Below are positions 46,151 to 56,889 of a stretch of DNA of 64,000 bases, one piece after another. The notes under the pieces were generated by a model. The model had not been told where the DNA came from. It worked only from the letters and a program-made list of their open reading frames with translations, and made no database searches. The position numbers and the translations under genes are program-made. This stretch comes from Pelomicrobium methylotrophicum (GTDB lineage: Bacteria > Pseudomonadota > Gammaproteobacteria > Burkholderiales > UBA6910), in NCBI RefSeq assembly GCF_008014345.1, contig NZ_VPFL01000002.1, positions 1-64,000 on the forward strand. The letters run 5' to 3'. Position 1 is the first letter of the stretch, and each line of letters opens with the position of its first letter.

Positions 46151-46169
46151 AGCCGCCCGCAAGGCGGCT
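46151..46169. terminator. Hairpin serving the convergent cbbR / fba ends
   Basis: AGCCGCC, 5-nt loop, GGCGGCT: a 7-bp stem placed 30 bp beyond the cbbR stop on the minus strand. Together with the hairpin at 46064 it isolates the two convergent units. Confidence 0.45.
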
Positions 46170-46198
46170 TTCCGGAGCCCGGCGGGCCCAGTCCCTTG

Positions 46199-47128
46199 TC
46201 AGGCCGGGGCCTTCTCCGGTGTCTTGTTCTGCATCAGGCGCTCGGCGTGCTTGAGCAGGAACTCGCGGAACGCCTCGGCGACTTTGGACAAGCGCTTGTG
46301 CTCGCGATGCACCAGGTACCAGTTGCGCCGGATGGGAAAGCCCACCACGTCGAGGACCTTGAGCCGCTTGGTTTCCAGCTCCAGCTCGATGGTGTGGTAG
46401 GACACGACGCCCAAGCCCATGCCGGCCTGGACCGCCTGCTTGATGGCTTCGTTGGTGCCCATCTGCATGCTGGTCTTGAGCTGTACCCGGTGCTCGGCGA
46501 AGAAGCGTTCCATGGCACCGCGGGTGCCCGAGCCGGGCTCGCGGATGACGAACACCTCTTCGGCCAGCCGTTTCATGGGAATGCGTTTTTCCTTCACCAA
46601 GGGATGCGACGGCGGGGCGATCACCACCAGCGGGTTTTCCATGAACGGCTGCCAGCGCACGTCCAGCCCCTCCGGCGGCAGGCCCATAATGGCCAGATCG
46701 ATCTCGTTCTCCGCCAATTGCCGCAGCACGGTCTCGCGGTTGACCACCGACAAGCTCACCTGGACACCAGGATGTTGCTGCACGAAGCGGGCGAGCAGCT
46801 GCGGGGCGAAGAAGTTGGCCGTGGACACCACCGCGATCGACAACCGGCCCCGCTCCAAGCCCTTGAGCTCGTTCAGGGCGTGTTCCATGTCCGAGAGCTG
46901 CTGCGCGACCGCCCGGCTGTAATGAAACACTTCCTTGCCGGCTTCGGTGAGGTAAATCTTCTTGCCGATCTGCTCGAACAGGGGCAGCCCCACGAGGCTT
47001 TCGAGCTGCTTGATCTGCATTGACACGGCCGGCTGCGACAGGAAGAGCTCTTCCGCGGCCCGGGAGAACGACAGGTGCCGGGCGACCGATTCGAACACGC
47101 GTAGCTGGCGCAGGGTTACGTGCAGCAT
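46199..47128 (-). CDS. cbbR: LysR-type Calvin-cycle regulator CbbR
   Basis: 309 residues from MLHVTLRQLRVFESVARHLSF (ATG at 47128; an ATG 11 codons upstream is less family-like). The N-terminal winged helix-turn-helix (about 1-65) has SFSRAAEELFLSQPAVSMQIKQLE split around the recognition helix, and the LysR effector domain spans about 90-295. It is divergent from cbbL, the standard position for CbbR, which senses metabolites such as RuBP or NADPH and activates cbb operons. Candidate targets are at 38638, 47166 and 51554. Confidence 0.93.
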   Translation of the reverse strand: MLHVTLRQLRVFESVARHLSFSRAAEELFLSQPAVSMQIKQLESLVGLPLFEQIGKKIYLTEAGKEVFHYSRAVAQQLSDMEHALNELKGLERGRLSIAVVSTANFFAPQLLARFVQQHPGVQVSLSVVNRETVLRQLAENEIDLAIMGLPPEGLDVRWQPFMENPLVVIAPPSHPLVKEKRIPMKRLAEEVFVIREPGSGTRGAMERFFAEHRVQLKTSMQMGTNEAIKQAVQAGMGLGVVSYHTIELELETKRLKVLDVVGFPIRRNWYLVHREHKRLSKVAEAFREFLLKHAERLMQNKTPEKAPA

Positions 47129-47165
47129 GGTCTGTTCCGCTTTCTGGGCAAACCCAAGCATTAGC

Positions 47166-47180
47166 TTATCATTACGATCA
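47166..47180. promoter_or_regulatory. Candidate CbbR site between cbbR and cbbL
   Basis: TTAT-CATTACG-ATCA matches the post-cbbY site (51554) at 11 of 15 positions and lies 49 bp upstream of the cbbL -10. GCTTATC is repeated directly at 47164-47170 and 47196-47202, and CAAAAC/GTTTTG (47179-47184, 47191-47196) forms an inverted repeat between them, as expected for a LysR recognition plus activation site. Confidence 0.65.
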
Positions 47181-47191
47181 AAACATACAAG

Positions 47192-48708
<1,517 letters not shown>

Positions 48709-48724
48709 CGAGGAGTGGCCACCG

Positions 48725-49144
48725 ATGAGACTTACCCAAGGTACCTTTTCCTTCCTGCCCGACCTCACGGACGCCCAGATCAGGAAGCAGATCGAGTACG
48801 CCCTCAAGCAGGGCTGGGCGATCAACGTGGAGTTCACCGACGATCCCCACCCCCGCAACACCTACTGGGAGATGTGGGGCATTCCCATGTTCGATCTCAG
48901 GGATCCGGCGGGCATCATGTACGAGGTGAACGAGTGCCGTAAGGCCTACCCCAACCATTACATCCGGGTGACGGCCTACGATTCCACCCGCGGCTGGGAG
49001 ACGCCGCGGCTGTCCTTCATCGTCCAGCGGCCCAAGGAGGAACCGGGTTTCCATCTTTGGCGCCAGGAGGCCCAAGGGCGTACGATCCGCTACACCGTCC
49101 ATTCCTACGCGACCGACAAGGCCAAGGGCGAGCGCTACCGCTAA
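48725..49144 (+). CDS. cbbS: RuBisCO small subunit, form IC
   Basis: 139 residues, [19 protein letters not shown], the red-type small subunit with its C-terminal beta-hairpin extension (about 110-139: [20 protein letters not shown]). [14 protein letters not shown] is a family signature. GAGGAG ribosome site in the short gap after cbbL. Confidence 0.97.
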   Translation: MRLTQGTFSFLPDLTDAQIRKQIEYALKQGWAINVEFTDDPHPRNTYWEMWGIPMFDLRDPAGIMYEVNECRKAYPNHYIRVTAYDSTRGWETPRLSFIVQRPKEEPGFHLWRQEAQGRTIRYTVHSYATDKAKGERYR

Positions 49145-49218
49145 CCCTAAGCGGCGGGCATGGTGCCCGCCGCCCTTGGCCGTGCGTCGCGCGCAGTCAA
49201 ACGAGAGGTGAACGAGGC

Positions 49219-49773
49219 ATGGCACGTGTTCTGATCCCTTTGGCGGATGGCTTCGAGGAGCTGGAAGCGGTCGCAGTGATCGACATCCTGCGTCGCGCCG
49301 GGATCCAGGTCGTGGTTGCGGGTCTGGGCGCGGGGCCGGTGAAGGGCTCGCGCCACACCGTGCTCCATCCGGACGAGACGCTCGACGCGGTCATGAACGA
49401 GGACTTCGACATGATCGTGCTGCCTGGCGGCATGCCGGGTGTCGCGCACCTGCGCGAGGACGCCCGCGTCCGCGAGCTGCTCGAGCGGTTCCGATCGAAG
49501 GGCCGTTACCTCGCCGCGATCTGCGCCGCGCCGTCGATCCTCGCGGCCTACGGCCACCTCGACGGCAAGCAGGCGACGAGCAACCCGAAGTTCAAGGACC
49601 AGGTCGCCATCGACCGCGTGCGTTACCGCGAGGAGGCGGTGGTCGAAGACGGTACCGTGATCACTTCGCGCGGTCCGGGCACGTCCATCCCGTTCGCGCT
49701 TGCGCTGGTCGAGAAGCTCGCCGGTCGCGATAAGCGGAACGAGGTCGAGAGCGGGTTGGTGCTACCCGCCTGA
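49219..49773 (+). CDS. DJ-1/PfpI-family protein inside the cbb operon
   Basis: 184 residues of the YajL/DJ-1 type: ARVLIPLADGFEELEAVAV with the conserved Glu, and the nucleophilic elbow AAICAAPSIL with Cys102. Members act as chaperones or repair enzymes for glyoxal-damaged proteins or metabolites; the exact reaction here is not known. It lies between cbbS and cbbX on the same strand with a GAGG ribosome site, so it should be co-expressed with RuBisCO. Codon choice (more CGT and GGT) looks somewhat different from its neighbours, which may mean later acquisition. Confidence 0.85.
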   Translation: MARVLIPLADGFEELEAVAVIDILRRAGIQVVVAGLGAGPVKGSRHTVLHPDETLDAVMNEDFDMIVLPGGMPGVAHLREDARVRELLERFRSKGRYLAAICAAPSILAAYGHLDGKQATSNPKFKDQVAIDRVRYREEAVVEDGTVITSRGPGTSIPFALALVEKLAGRDKRNEVESGLVLPA

Positions 49774-49803
49774 ACACGTCACGACCCTCACGGAGGCACG
49801 TTG

Positions 49804-50742
49804 ATGAGCAGCGAACCCCTGCCTTACCCCGCCGCCCCCGAGGCCGCCGTGGACCTGGAGGCGGAATTCCGGGCCTCCAACGTCCAGGAGGTCCTCGACC
49901 AGCTCGACCGGGAGCTGGTGGGGCTCGCGCCGGTGAAGACGCGCATCCGCGAGATCGCGGCCCTGCTGCTCGTGGACCGGGTGCGGCGCAGTCTCAACCT
50001 CACCTCTGAGACGCCCACCTTGCACATGTGTTTTACCGGCAATCCGGGCACCGGCAAGACCACCGTGGCGCTGCGCATGGCCGACATCCTGCACCGTCTC
50101 GGCTACGTGCGCCAGGGCCACTTGGTGGCGGTCACACGCGACGACCTGGTGGGTCAGTACATCGGCCATACCGCCCCCAAGACCAAGGAAGTGCTCAAGA
50201 AGGCCATGGGTGGGGTCCTGTTCATCGACGAGGCCTACTACCTCTACCGCCCCGAGAACGAGCGCGACTACGGCCAGGAGGCGATCGAGATCCTGCTGCA
50301 GGTGATGGAGAACCAACGCGACGACCTGGTGGTGATCCTGGCCGGCTATAAGGACAAGATGGACCGCTTCTTCCAGAGCAATCCGGGCATGCGCTCCCGC
50401 ATCGCCCACCACATCGATTTCCCGGACTACACGCCCGAAGAGCTGTTGGCGATCGGCAAGCTCATGCTGGCGCAACAGAACTACCGCTTGAGCCCCGAGG
50501 CCGAAGAGGTGTTCAAGGACTATATCCGGCGGCGCATGGGATTGCCCCATTTCGCCAACGCCCGCTCGATCCGCAATGCCCTCGACCGGGCGCGGCTGCG
50601 GCAGGCGAACCGCCTCTTCGCAAGCCGCAAGCAGCCGCTCACGCGGGCGCAGATCATGACCCTTGAGCCACCGGATCTATTGCAGAGCCGGGTCTTCCGC
50701 GAGGGTGCGCCGCAGAACGAAGAACCGGGTCAGGCCCACTGA
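49804..50742 (+). CDS. cbbX: Red-type RuBisCO activase CbbX
   Basis: Hexameric AAA+ motor that pulls the RuBisCO large-subunit C terminus to release inhibitory sugar phosphates. 312 residues from the ATG at 49804 (GGAGG upstream). Walker A GNPGTGKT at 79-86, Walker [14 protein letters not shown] near 140, and the arginine-finger region SNPGMRSRI. RuBP-binding and C-terminal helical lid regions follow. 25 bp upstream of cbbY. Confidence 0.95.
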   Translation: MSSEPLPYPAAPEAAVDLEAEFRASNVQEVLDQLDRELVGLAPVKTRIREIAALLLVDRVRRSLNLTSETPTLHMCFTGNPGTGKTTVALRMADILHRLGYVRQGHLVAVTRDDLVGQYIGHTAPKTKEVLKKAMGGVLFIDEAYYLYRPENERDYGQEAIEILLQVMENQRDDLVVILAGYKDKMDRFFQSNPGMRSRIAHHIDFPDYTPEELLAIGKLMLAQQNYRLSPEAEEVFKDYIRRRMGLPHFANARSIRNALDRARLRQANRLFASRKQPLTRAQIMTLEPPDLLQSRVFREGAPQNEEPGQAH

Positions 50743-50767
50743 CCGCGGAAGCGTGGCCGGACCTGAA

Positions 50768-51562
50768 ATGGGACTGCAGGCGGTCATCTTCGATGTGGAC
50801 GGCACCCTTGCCGACACCGAGCGCGACGGGCACCGGCTGGCGTTCAACGCCGCTTTCGCCGAGGCAGGGCTGCCTTGGCAGTGGGACGTGGCGCTCTACG
50901 GTCAATTGCTGGCGGTGACCGGCGGCAAGGAGCGGATTCGCTACTACGCCGAGCGCTTCGATCCCTTAACGGCCCGGCGCCCGGATTTTTCCGACCTCGT
51001 GCTCGCGCTGCATCAGCGCAAGACGCGCATTTACACCGAGCTGGTGGCCGCCGGTCGCATTCCTCTGCGGCCCGGCGTGCGGCGCCTGCTCGAAGCGCTG
51101 CGGGCGGAAGGGCTGCGGCTTGCCATTGCGACGACCACGACGCCGGACAACGTTCAGGCCCTGCTGGAAGCGAACCTGGGACCCGCGGGGCCAGCATGGT
51201 TCGAGGTCATCGGGGCCGGCGACGTGGTGGCATCGAAGAAGCCGGCGCCCGACATTTACCTCTGGGTGCTGGAGCGCCTTGGGCTCACCCCGGCGGACTG
51301 CCTGGCAGTGGAGGACTCCGAGAACGGGCTTCGGTCCAGCCTGGACGCGGGCATCGCGACCCTGGTGACCGTCAACGACTATACCCGGCATCAGGCCTTC
51401 ACGGGGGCGGTGGCCGTCGTGAGCGACTTCGGGGAGCCGGGACGACCGCTGCAGGTGTTGAGCGGCCACGCCCAGGGCAAAGGCTGCGTCGATCCCGACC
51501 TGTTGCGGACCTGGCACGCGCAATCGCTTGCCGGCTCCGGCGGTAACAATGTCTTATATTAA
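50768..51562 (+). CDS. cbbY: HAD phosphatase CbbY (xylulose-1,5-bisphosphate phosphatase)
   Basis: 264 residues with all HAD motifs: FDVDGTLADTE (nucleophile Asp), ATTTT (motif II), KKPAPDIY (motif III Lys) and VEDSENGLRS (motif IV). CbbY from red-type systems removes XuBP, a misfire product that blocks RuBisCO. The TAA stop at 51560-51562 lies inside the candidate CbbR dyad at 51554-51568. Confidence 0.92.
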   Translation: MGLQAVIFDVDGTLADTERDGHRLAFNAAFAEAGLPWQWDVALYGQLLAVTGGKERIRYYAERFDPLTARRPDFSDLVLALHQRKTRIYTELVAAGRIPLRPGVRRLLEALRAEGLRLAIATTTTPDNVQALLEANLGPAGPAWFEVIGAGDVVASKKPAPDIYLWVLERLGLTPADCLAVEDSENGLRSSLDAGIATLVTVNDYTRHQAFTGAVAVVSDFGEPGRPLQVLSGHAQGKGCVDPDLLRTWHAQSLAGSGGNNVLY

Positions 51563-51568
51563 CGATAA
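51554..51568. promoter_or_regulatory. Candidate CbbR site at the end of cbbY
   Basis: TTAT-ATTAACG-ATAA, a perfect dyad. An additional TTCTTAT half-site follows at 51582-51588, complementary to ATAAGAA at 51565-51571. It lies 49 bp upstream of the -10 at 51603. Confidence 0.6.
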
Positions 51569-51578
51569 GAAGATCGAT

Positions 51579-51608
51579 TTGTTCTTATGGTTTGGGGGCC
51601 GCTATCAT
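51579..51608 (+). promoter_or_regulatory. Candidate promoter downstream of cbbY
   Basis: -35 TTGTTC (51579-51584), 18-bp spacer, -10 TATCAT (51603-51608). Predicted start near 51615. It drives either the small transcript ended at 51789 or the aldolase-fbp unit. Confidence 0.5.
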
Positions 51609-51614
51609 TGTTGC

Positions 51615-51789
51615 TCAGCTTACCCGCGTTGATCCCGGATGGGGGTCGGCGCCCGTACCGCAGGCGCTGCGCCGGGGCGGAGCGCTGCGTCGGGAAGGCT
51701 TCCTCCGCTCTGACGGTTCGTCGTATCACTGCGCACGTCCGTTGGACTTGGACCCTCGCTGCTCTTGAGTAGGAGGGTCTTTCTTTTTT
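51615..51789 (+). ncRNA. Candidate CbbR-controlled small RNA or attenuator leader
   Basis: A non-coding stretch of about 175 nt bounded by the promoter at 51579-51608 and the terminator at 51751-51789. Several small stem-loops are visible (GGAAG-G-CTTCC, GACG-GTT-CGTC, GTCC-GTT-GGAC). I could not match it to 6S RNA, SRP RNA or a known riboswitch. Whether it acts alone or as a leader of the downstream aldolase gene is open. Confidence 0.35.
51751..51789 (+). terminator. Strong intrinsic terminator before the aldolase-Dabb gene
   Basis: GACCCTC ... GAGGGTC (7-bp stem, 15-nt loop) followed directly by TTTCTTTTTT. The best rho-independent terminator in the window. It lies 108 bp upstream of the next start codon, on the same strand. 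Confidence 0.8.
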
Positions 51790-51896
51790 CGAGGCGGCGC
51801 CGTTCGAAGCGCAAGCGGCCTTTGGGGCTTAATTTTAGGATAGCAGCGCTTCGCTTTCCGCAAGGCGTCCCTGGGTTTTGAACCGCTGACTTGGCC

Positions 51897-53075
51897 ATGC
51901 CCCTGGTGCATTTTTCAGACTTGCTGAGCCACGCCTACCGCGAGCGCTATGCAGTGGGTGCTTTCGACCTCGTGGGCCTGGAGTTCCTGGAGGCGGCGCT
52001 GGCTGGCGCCGAGGCCACGCGCTCGCCCGTGATCCTGTCGCTGGCCGAGTCCCACTTCGAGCACTATGACTTCGAGGTCTTGATGCCGGCGGTGGTGGCG
52101 GCGGCGCACCGGGCCACGGTCCCGGTGGCGATCCACCTGGACCACGGCTCGGGCCTGGAATCGGTCCAGCGGGCGATCCGGCTGGGGGCCAATGCGGTGA
52201 TGGTGGACGCCTCTCACTTGCCGTTCGCCGACAACGTGGCCTGCACCCGCGAAGTCGTGGAATTTGCCCACGCCTGCGGCGTACCGGTGGAAGGGGAGCT
52301 CGGCTACGTGGCCGGCGTCGAAGGCGAAGACGCGGAAAAACATCCGGGCGAAGCGATCTACACTTCCCCGGAAGAAGCGCGCCTGTTCGTCGAACAGACC
52401 GGCGTGGATTGCCTCGCGGTGTCGATCGGCACCGTCCACGGCCGTCTGCGGGGTCGGCCCCGGCTCGATTTCGAGCGCCTGGCCCGCATCAACTCGGCGC
52501 TGGGGATTCCGCTGGTCATCCATGGCGGGACCGGCCTGGAAGACGGCGAGTTCCGACGGCTCATCGAAAACGGCGTGGCCAAGATCAATTACTACACGGC
52601 TCTTTCGGACGCCGCCGCGGCGGCGGTCCGGGAAGCGGCAGCGCAGGACCCCAAGGCGGGTTATACCCGGCTCATCGCCGGCGTGCGCCGCGCGGTCCAG
52701 GCAGAGGTGGCACGGGTGAACACCGTGTTCGGCAGTGCCGGGCGCGCTGAAGCGGCGCTCGCCGCCTGCCGGCCGTGGCGGGAGGTGGCGCACGTGGTCG
52801 TCTTCAATCCGAACGACCTGTCGCCCGAGGAAATGGAGGGTTGGATCGCCGAGGGTCGGGAACGGCTCGCGCGGGTGCCGGGCGTGCGGCGCGTGGACGC
52901 GGGCCAGGCGCTCACCCCGCACGCCCGCTACCAACGGGTCTGGCTGGTGCGGTTTGCCTCGCGCGCGGTGGTCGACACTTACGCCCGGCATCCGGAGCAC
53001 GTGGCCTACGCCGACCGGCGTTTCCGGCCCCACGCCGCCGATCGGCTCACCATCGACTTCGAGCTGGAGCCTTGA
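51897..53075 (+). CDS. Class II aldolase fused to a C-terminal Dabb domain
   Basis: 392 residues from the ATG at 51897 (a TTG two codons upstream is possible). Residues 1-285 form a Zn-dependent class II aldolase barrel: metal ligands His83 (LDHG), His181 (GTVHG) and His209 (VIHGG) are all present. The phosphate motif reads KINYYTALS instead of the NIDTD of the fba product at 44953, so the substrate may differ. Residues about 294-390 (WREVAHVVVFNPNDLSPEEM to ADRLTIDFELEP) look like a Dabb / stress-response alpha-beta barrel. A normal fba is already present, so this may be a specialised or regulatory aldolase. Lies 42 bp upstream of fbp. Confidence 0.85.
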   Translation: MPLVHFSDLLSHAYRERYAVGAFDLVGLEFLEAALAGAEATRSPVILSLAESHFEHYDFEVLMPAVVAAAHRATVPVAIHLDHGSGLESVQRAIRLGANAVMVDASHLPFADNVACTREVVEFAHACGVPVEGELGYVAGVEGEDAEKHPGEAIYTSPEEARLFVEQTGVDCLAVSIGTVHGRLRGRPRLDFERLARINSALGIPLVIHGGTGLEDGEFRRLIENGVAKINYYTALSDAAAAAVREAAAQDPKAGYTRLIAGVRRAVQAEVARVNTVFGSAGRAEAALAACRPWREVAHVVVFNPNDLSPEEMEGWIAEGRERLARVPGVRRVDAGQALTPHARYQRVWLVRFASRAVVDTYARHPEHVAYADRRFRPHAADRLTIDFELEP

Positions 53076-53117
53076 GGGGCGCGGGCGCGGATTCCACGCC
53101 AATCCACGGAGCATGCC

Positions 53118-54134
53118 ATGTTGAACGAGAAGACCACCCTCACCCAGTTCATGATCGAGGAGCAACGCCAGGTCGGCGGCTCGGGAGACTTCACCGGGCT
53201 GCTGAACGATATCGTCACCGCTTGTAAGGTGATCGCCAACGCGGTGAACAAAGGGGCCTTGGTGGGCGCGTTGGGCGAGGCGGGCGTGCAGAACGCGCAA
53301 GGGGAGACCCAGAAGAAGCTGGACGTGATCGCCAACGAGGTGATGCTGCGCTCCAACGAGTGGGCCGGGCATCTGGCGGCGATGGCCTCCGAGGAGCTGG
53401 AGGAGATCTACCCCATTCCGGCGCGCTATCCGCGCGGCAAGTACTTGCTGGTGTTCGATCCCTTGGACGGATCCAGCAATATCGACGTCAACGTGTCGGT
53501 GGGGACGATCTTTTCCATCCTGAGGCTCCCCCCGGGGGCGGTCGAGCCACGGCTTGAACACTTCCTCCAGCCCGGCGTCCGGCAGGTGTGCGCCGGCTAC
53601 GCCATCTACGGACCGGCCACCATGATGGTGCTGACCAGCGGTCACGGCGTGAACGGGTTCACCCTGGACCGGGAAGTGGGCGAGTTCATCCTGACCCATC
53701 CCAAGATCACCATCCCCGCCGATACCCGGGAGTTTGCCATCAACGCCTCCAACGAACGGTTCTGGGAGCCGCCGGTCAAGCGCTACGTCGACGAATGTCT
53801 GGCCGGCACCACCGGGCCCCGGGGCGTCAACTTCAACATGCGCTGGATCGCCTCCATGGTGGCTGACGTGCACCGGATCCTCATGCGGGGCGGCGTGTTC
53901 ATGTACCCCCGCGACACCAAGGACCCGTCGAAGCCCGGACGTCTGAGGCTGCTGTACGAGGCCAATCCCATGGCCTTCATCGTCGAGCAGGCCGGGGGTC
54001 TGGCCTCCACCGGTTATGAGCGTATCCTGGACCTGCGGCCCACCGAGTTGCACCAGCGGGTGCCGGTGATTCTGGGCTCGAAGAACGAGGTGGCGCGCAT
54101 CGTCGGCTACCACCGGGAACCGGCGTTCGCCTGA
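53118..54134 (+). CDS. fbp: Fructose-1,6-bisphosphatase class I
   Basis: 338 residues; dephosphorylates fructose-1,6-bisphosphate (and sedoheptulose-1,7-bisphosphate in some autotrophs). The metal-binding [19 protein letters not shown], the acidic residues of helix 2, and the C-terminal [19 protein letters not shown] are intact. It is the last Calvin gene of the cluster (CbbF role). GGAG ribosome site. Confidence 0.96.
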   Translation: MLNEKTTLTQFMIEEQRQVGGSGDFTGLLNDIVTACKVIANAVNKGALVGALGEAGVQNAQGETQKKLDVIANEVMLRSNEWAGHLAAMASEELEEIYPIPARYPRGKYLLVFDPLDGSSNIDVNVSVGTIFSILRLPPGAVEPRLEHFLQPGVRQVCAGYAIYGPATMMVLTSGHGVNGFTLDREVGEFILTHPKITIPADTREFAINASNERFWEPPVKRYVDECLAGTTGPRGVNFNMRWIASMVADVHRILMRGGVFMYPRDTKDPSKPGRLRLLYEANPMAFIVEQAGGLASTGYERILDLRPTELHQRVPVILGSKNEVARIVGYHREPAFA

Positions 54135-54296
54135 GGGGCGCCAGGCGATCTCCGTGACTCGCCGCCGGGGGCGCTGCAGGCGCAGGGGAAACAATCCCGG
54201 CGAGGGCGAAGAGCGTTTTCGCCGCGGCCTTTGCTTTTGCGCTTGTTCCGCGTCCCTTGGGGCATGATCTTGCTCTCCCTGGGGGGCGGCGGCGGG

Positions 54297-54302
54297 TATA
54301 AT
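54297..54302 (+). promoter_or_regulatory. -10 element of the purEKC operon
   Basis: Consensus TATAAT 26 bp upstream of the purE ATG. The nearest -35-like hexamer (TTGCTC) is 21 bp away, too far to be ideal, so the -35 is uncertain. Confidence 0.5.
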
Positions 54303-54327
54303 GTCGCCTTTTTCCAGGCCACCGGCG

Positions 54328-54819
54328 ATGGATCGACCCTTGGTCGGGGTGGTGATGGGCAGCCAGAGCGACTGGGAGGTGATGCAGCACGCCGCCCGGA
54401 TGCTGGAAGCGCTGGGCGTGCCCTTCGAGGCGCGGGTCGTCTCCGCCCATCGGACCCCGGACGACATGTTCGACTACGCGGCCACCGCAGCCGAGCGCGG
54501 GCTCGTGTGCCTCATTGCCGGCGCGGGCGGGGCAGCCCATCTGCCCGGTATGCTCGCCGCCAAGACCACCCTGCCCGTGCTCGGGGTGCCGGTGCCTTCC
54601 CGGCACCTCCAGGGGCTGGATTCGCTGCTTTCCATCGTGCAGATGCCCAAGGGCGTGCCGGTCGCCACCTTCGCCATTGGCGAGGCGGGCGCGGCCAACG
54701 CGGGGCTGTTCGCCGCTGCCATCGTCGCCACCCGCGATGAGAGCGTGAAGATGCGGCTCGCCCAGCATCGGGAGCAGCTGAAGGAAGCGGTGCGTCAGAT
54801 GAAACTGCCGGTACCATGA
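54328..54819 (+). CDS. purE: N5-carboxyaminoimidazole ribonucleotide mutase
   Basis: Class I PurE of 163 residues: [25 protein letters not shown] and [16 protein letters not shown] are the substrate-binding signatures. Works with PurK in purine synthesis. The start is set at 54328 ([12 protein letters not shown]), since the nine codons before it overlap the -10. It overlaps purK by four bases (ATGA). Confidence 0.97.
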   Translation: MDRPLVGVVMGSQSDWEVMQHAARMLEALGVPFEARVVSAHRTPDDMFDYAATAAERGLVCLIAGAGGAAHLPGMLAAKTTLPVLGVPVPSRHLQGLDSLLSIVQMPKGVPVATFAIGEAGAANAGLFAAAIVATRDESVKMRLAQHREQLKEAVRQMKLPVP

Positions 54820-55979
54820 TTCCACCAGGTGCGACGCTGGGGCTGCTCGGCGGGGGACAACTGGGCCGCATGTTTACCATGGCGGCCCAGAGGATGGGCT
54901 ACCGGGTGGCGGTGCTGGATCCCGGATTGCACAGCCCGGCGGGGGATGTGGCCGACGAGCACATTCTCGCCGACTACGACGATCCCGAAGGCCTCGCCCA
55001 TCTCGCCCGCTCCTGCGCCGCCGCCACCACCGAGTTCGAGAACGTGCCGGCCGAGGCCCTTCGGTTCCTCGCCCAGTATTGCGTGGTGAGCCCCGCCGCC
55101 GACAGCGTCGCGGTGGCCCAGGACCGTATTCGCGAGAAGGAATTCCTGGCCGGCGCCGGCTTCGAGGTGACGCCCTTCGCCGTGATCCGGGAGGGGACCG
55201 AGCTGGAGGGCTTCGGCGCCGGCATGCTCTACCCCGGCATCCTCAAAGTGAGCCGCTTCGGCTACGACGGCAAGGGACAGGCGTCGGTAGCCGGCCCGGC
55301 GGAAGCCCTGCGCGCCTGGCGCGCCATGGGCGGCGAGCCGTGCGTGCTCGAAAAGCGAATGTCCCTGGCGGCGGAGGTGTCGGTGGTGGTGGCGCGGGAT
55401 TTCGCGGGCCGCGTATGCACTTTCCCGGTCGCGGAGAACCAGCACCGCCACGGCATTCTCGACGTCTCGATCGTACCGGCCCGGGTGCCGGAGACGCTCG
55501 CGGAACAGGCAAGGAGCGTCGCGGTCGCCGTCGCCCAGGCCTTGGACTATCGCGGGGTGCTGTGCGTGGAGATGTTTGTGCTGGGGGACGGACGGCTGCT
55601 GGTCAACGAAATCGCTCCGCGACCCCACAATAGCGGCCATTACACCCTGGACGCCTGCGTCACTTCCCAGTTCGAGCAGCAAGTGCGGGTGCTGGCAGGG
55701 CTACCGCTTGGCGACCCCGGGCTGCACTGCCCCGCGGTGATGGTGAACCTGCTCGGCGACCTGTGGGCCCACGGCGAGCCCGACTGGCGTCTGGTGCTCG
55801 AGCACCCGCGGGCAAAGCTCCACCTGTACGGCAAGCGTGAGGCGCGGCCGCGCCGCAAAATGGGCCATTACACGGTGCTCGCGGATTCGGTCGAAGCAGC
55901 GCTTTCCACGGCGCTGGCCATCAAGGAGCGGCTCGAGCGCTCTTCCCGTGCTGCCCCGGCGCAGCCCGCACGGGCCTGA
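54816..55979 (+). CDS. purK: 5-(carboxyamino)imidazole ribonucleotide synthase
   Basis: ATP-grasp enzyme of 387 residues that carboxylates AIR. N-terminal [16 protein letters not shown]-grasp core with [16 protein letters not shown], and the Mg-binding [14 protein letters not shown] are present. Translationally coupled to purE. 19 bp upstream of purC. Confidence 0.97.
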   Translation: MIPPGATLGLLGGGQLGRMFTMAAQRMGYRVAVLDPGLHSPAGDVADEHILADYDDPEGLAHLARSCAAATTEFENVPAEALRFLAQYCVVSPAADSVAVAQDRIREKEFLAGAGFEVTPFAVIREGTELEGFGAGMLYPGILKVSRFGYDGKGQASVAGPAEALRAWRAMGGEPCVLEKRMSLAAEVSVVVARDFAGRVCTFPVAENQHRHGILDVSIVPARVPETLAEQARSVAVAVAQALDYRGVLCVEMFVLGDGRLLVNEIAPRPHNSGHYTLDACVTSQFEQQVRVLAGLPLGDPGLHCPAVMVNLLGDLWAHGEPDWRLVLEHPRAKLHLYGKREARPRRKMGHYTVLADSVEAALSTALAIKERLERSSRAAPAQPARA

Positions 55980-55998
55980 CGGCGTTGCAAAGGCACCC

Positions 55999-56889
55999 AT
56001 GAGCGAGCCGGCCACCCCTCTTTTCACCTCCAGCGTCACCAGCCTGCCGTTCCTGCACCGCGGCAAGGTGCGGGATATCTACGCCGTGGGACAGGACAAG
56101 CTCCTCATCATCCAGACCGACCGGCTGTCCGCTTTCGACGTGGTGCTGCCGACGCCGGTGCCCGGCAAGGGGCAGGTGCTCACGGCCCTGTCCAAGTTCT
56201 GGTTCCGCAAGCTCGCCGCCGTCGTGCCCCATCACCTGACGGACATCGACCCGGAAGCGGTGGTCGATCCCCGCGAGCGCGACCAGGTGGCAGGCCGCGC
56301 GTTCGTCGTGCGGCGCTTTACACCCCTGCCCATCGAAGCGGTGGTGCGCGGCTACCTCGCCGGCTCGGCCTGGAAGGACTACCGGGCAAGCGGTCGGGTT
56401 TGCGGCATGGCACTGCCGCCCGGCCTCAAGGAAGCGGATAAGCTCCCCGAGCCCCTCTTCACTCCGGCCACCAAGGCGCCGGCGGGCGCCCACGATGAGA
56501 ACATCAGCTTCGAAGAAATGGCCCGTACCCTCGGGCGTGAGCGGGCGGAAAAGGTGCGCGCCGTGGCCCTTCGCCTCTACACGGAGGCGGCCCGGTACGC
56601 CGAAAGCCGGGGCATCCTCATCGCCGACACCAAGTTCGAGTTCGGCGTGGACGAGGCGGGCGAGCTGTTCCTGATCGACGAAGCGCTCACGCCCGACTCC
56701 TCCCGCTTCTGGCCCCGGGACCAGTATCGGCCGGGAACGAGCCCTCCCAGCTTCGACAAGCAGTTCGTGCGCGATTGGCTCGAAAGCCAATCCTGGGACA
56801 AGAAAGCACCGGCGCCGGCGCTTCCCCCCGACATCCTGGCCAAGACCGCCGAGAAGTACCAGGAAGCGCTCAGACGGTTGACGGGCTGA
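55999..56889 (+). CDS. purC: SAICAR synthetase
   Basis: 296 residues, starting [28 protein letters not shown]. The [19 protein letters not shown] and DTKFEFG motifs identify SAICAR synthase, here of the longer (about 300-residue) kind. It ends the purE-purK-purC operon. Confidence 0.96.
   Translation: MSEPATPLFTSSVTSLPFLHRGKVRDIYAVGQDKLLIIQTDRLSAFDVVLPTPVPGKGQVLTALSKFWFRKLAAVVPHHLTDIDPEAVVDPRERDQVAGRAFVVRRFTPLPIEAVVRGYLAGSAWKDYRASGRVCGMALPPGLKEADKLPEPLFTPATKAPAGAHDENISFEEMARTLGRERAEKVRAVALRLYTEAARYAESRGILIADTKFEFGVDEAGELFLIDEALTPDSSRFWPRDQYRPGTSPPSFDKQFVRDWLESQSWDKKAPAPALPPDILAKTAEKYQEALRRLTG

Noticed and set aside
51615-51789. Non-coding region tested by eye against 6S RNA, SRP RNA and common riboswitches.
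   Set aside because: None of the conserved motifs (SRP apical loop, 6S central bubble pairing, riboswitch cores) could be found, so it is left as an unnamed candidate RNA.
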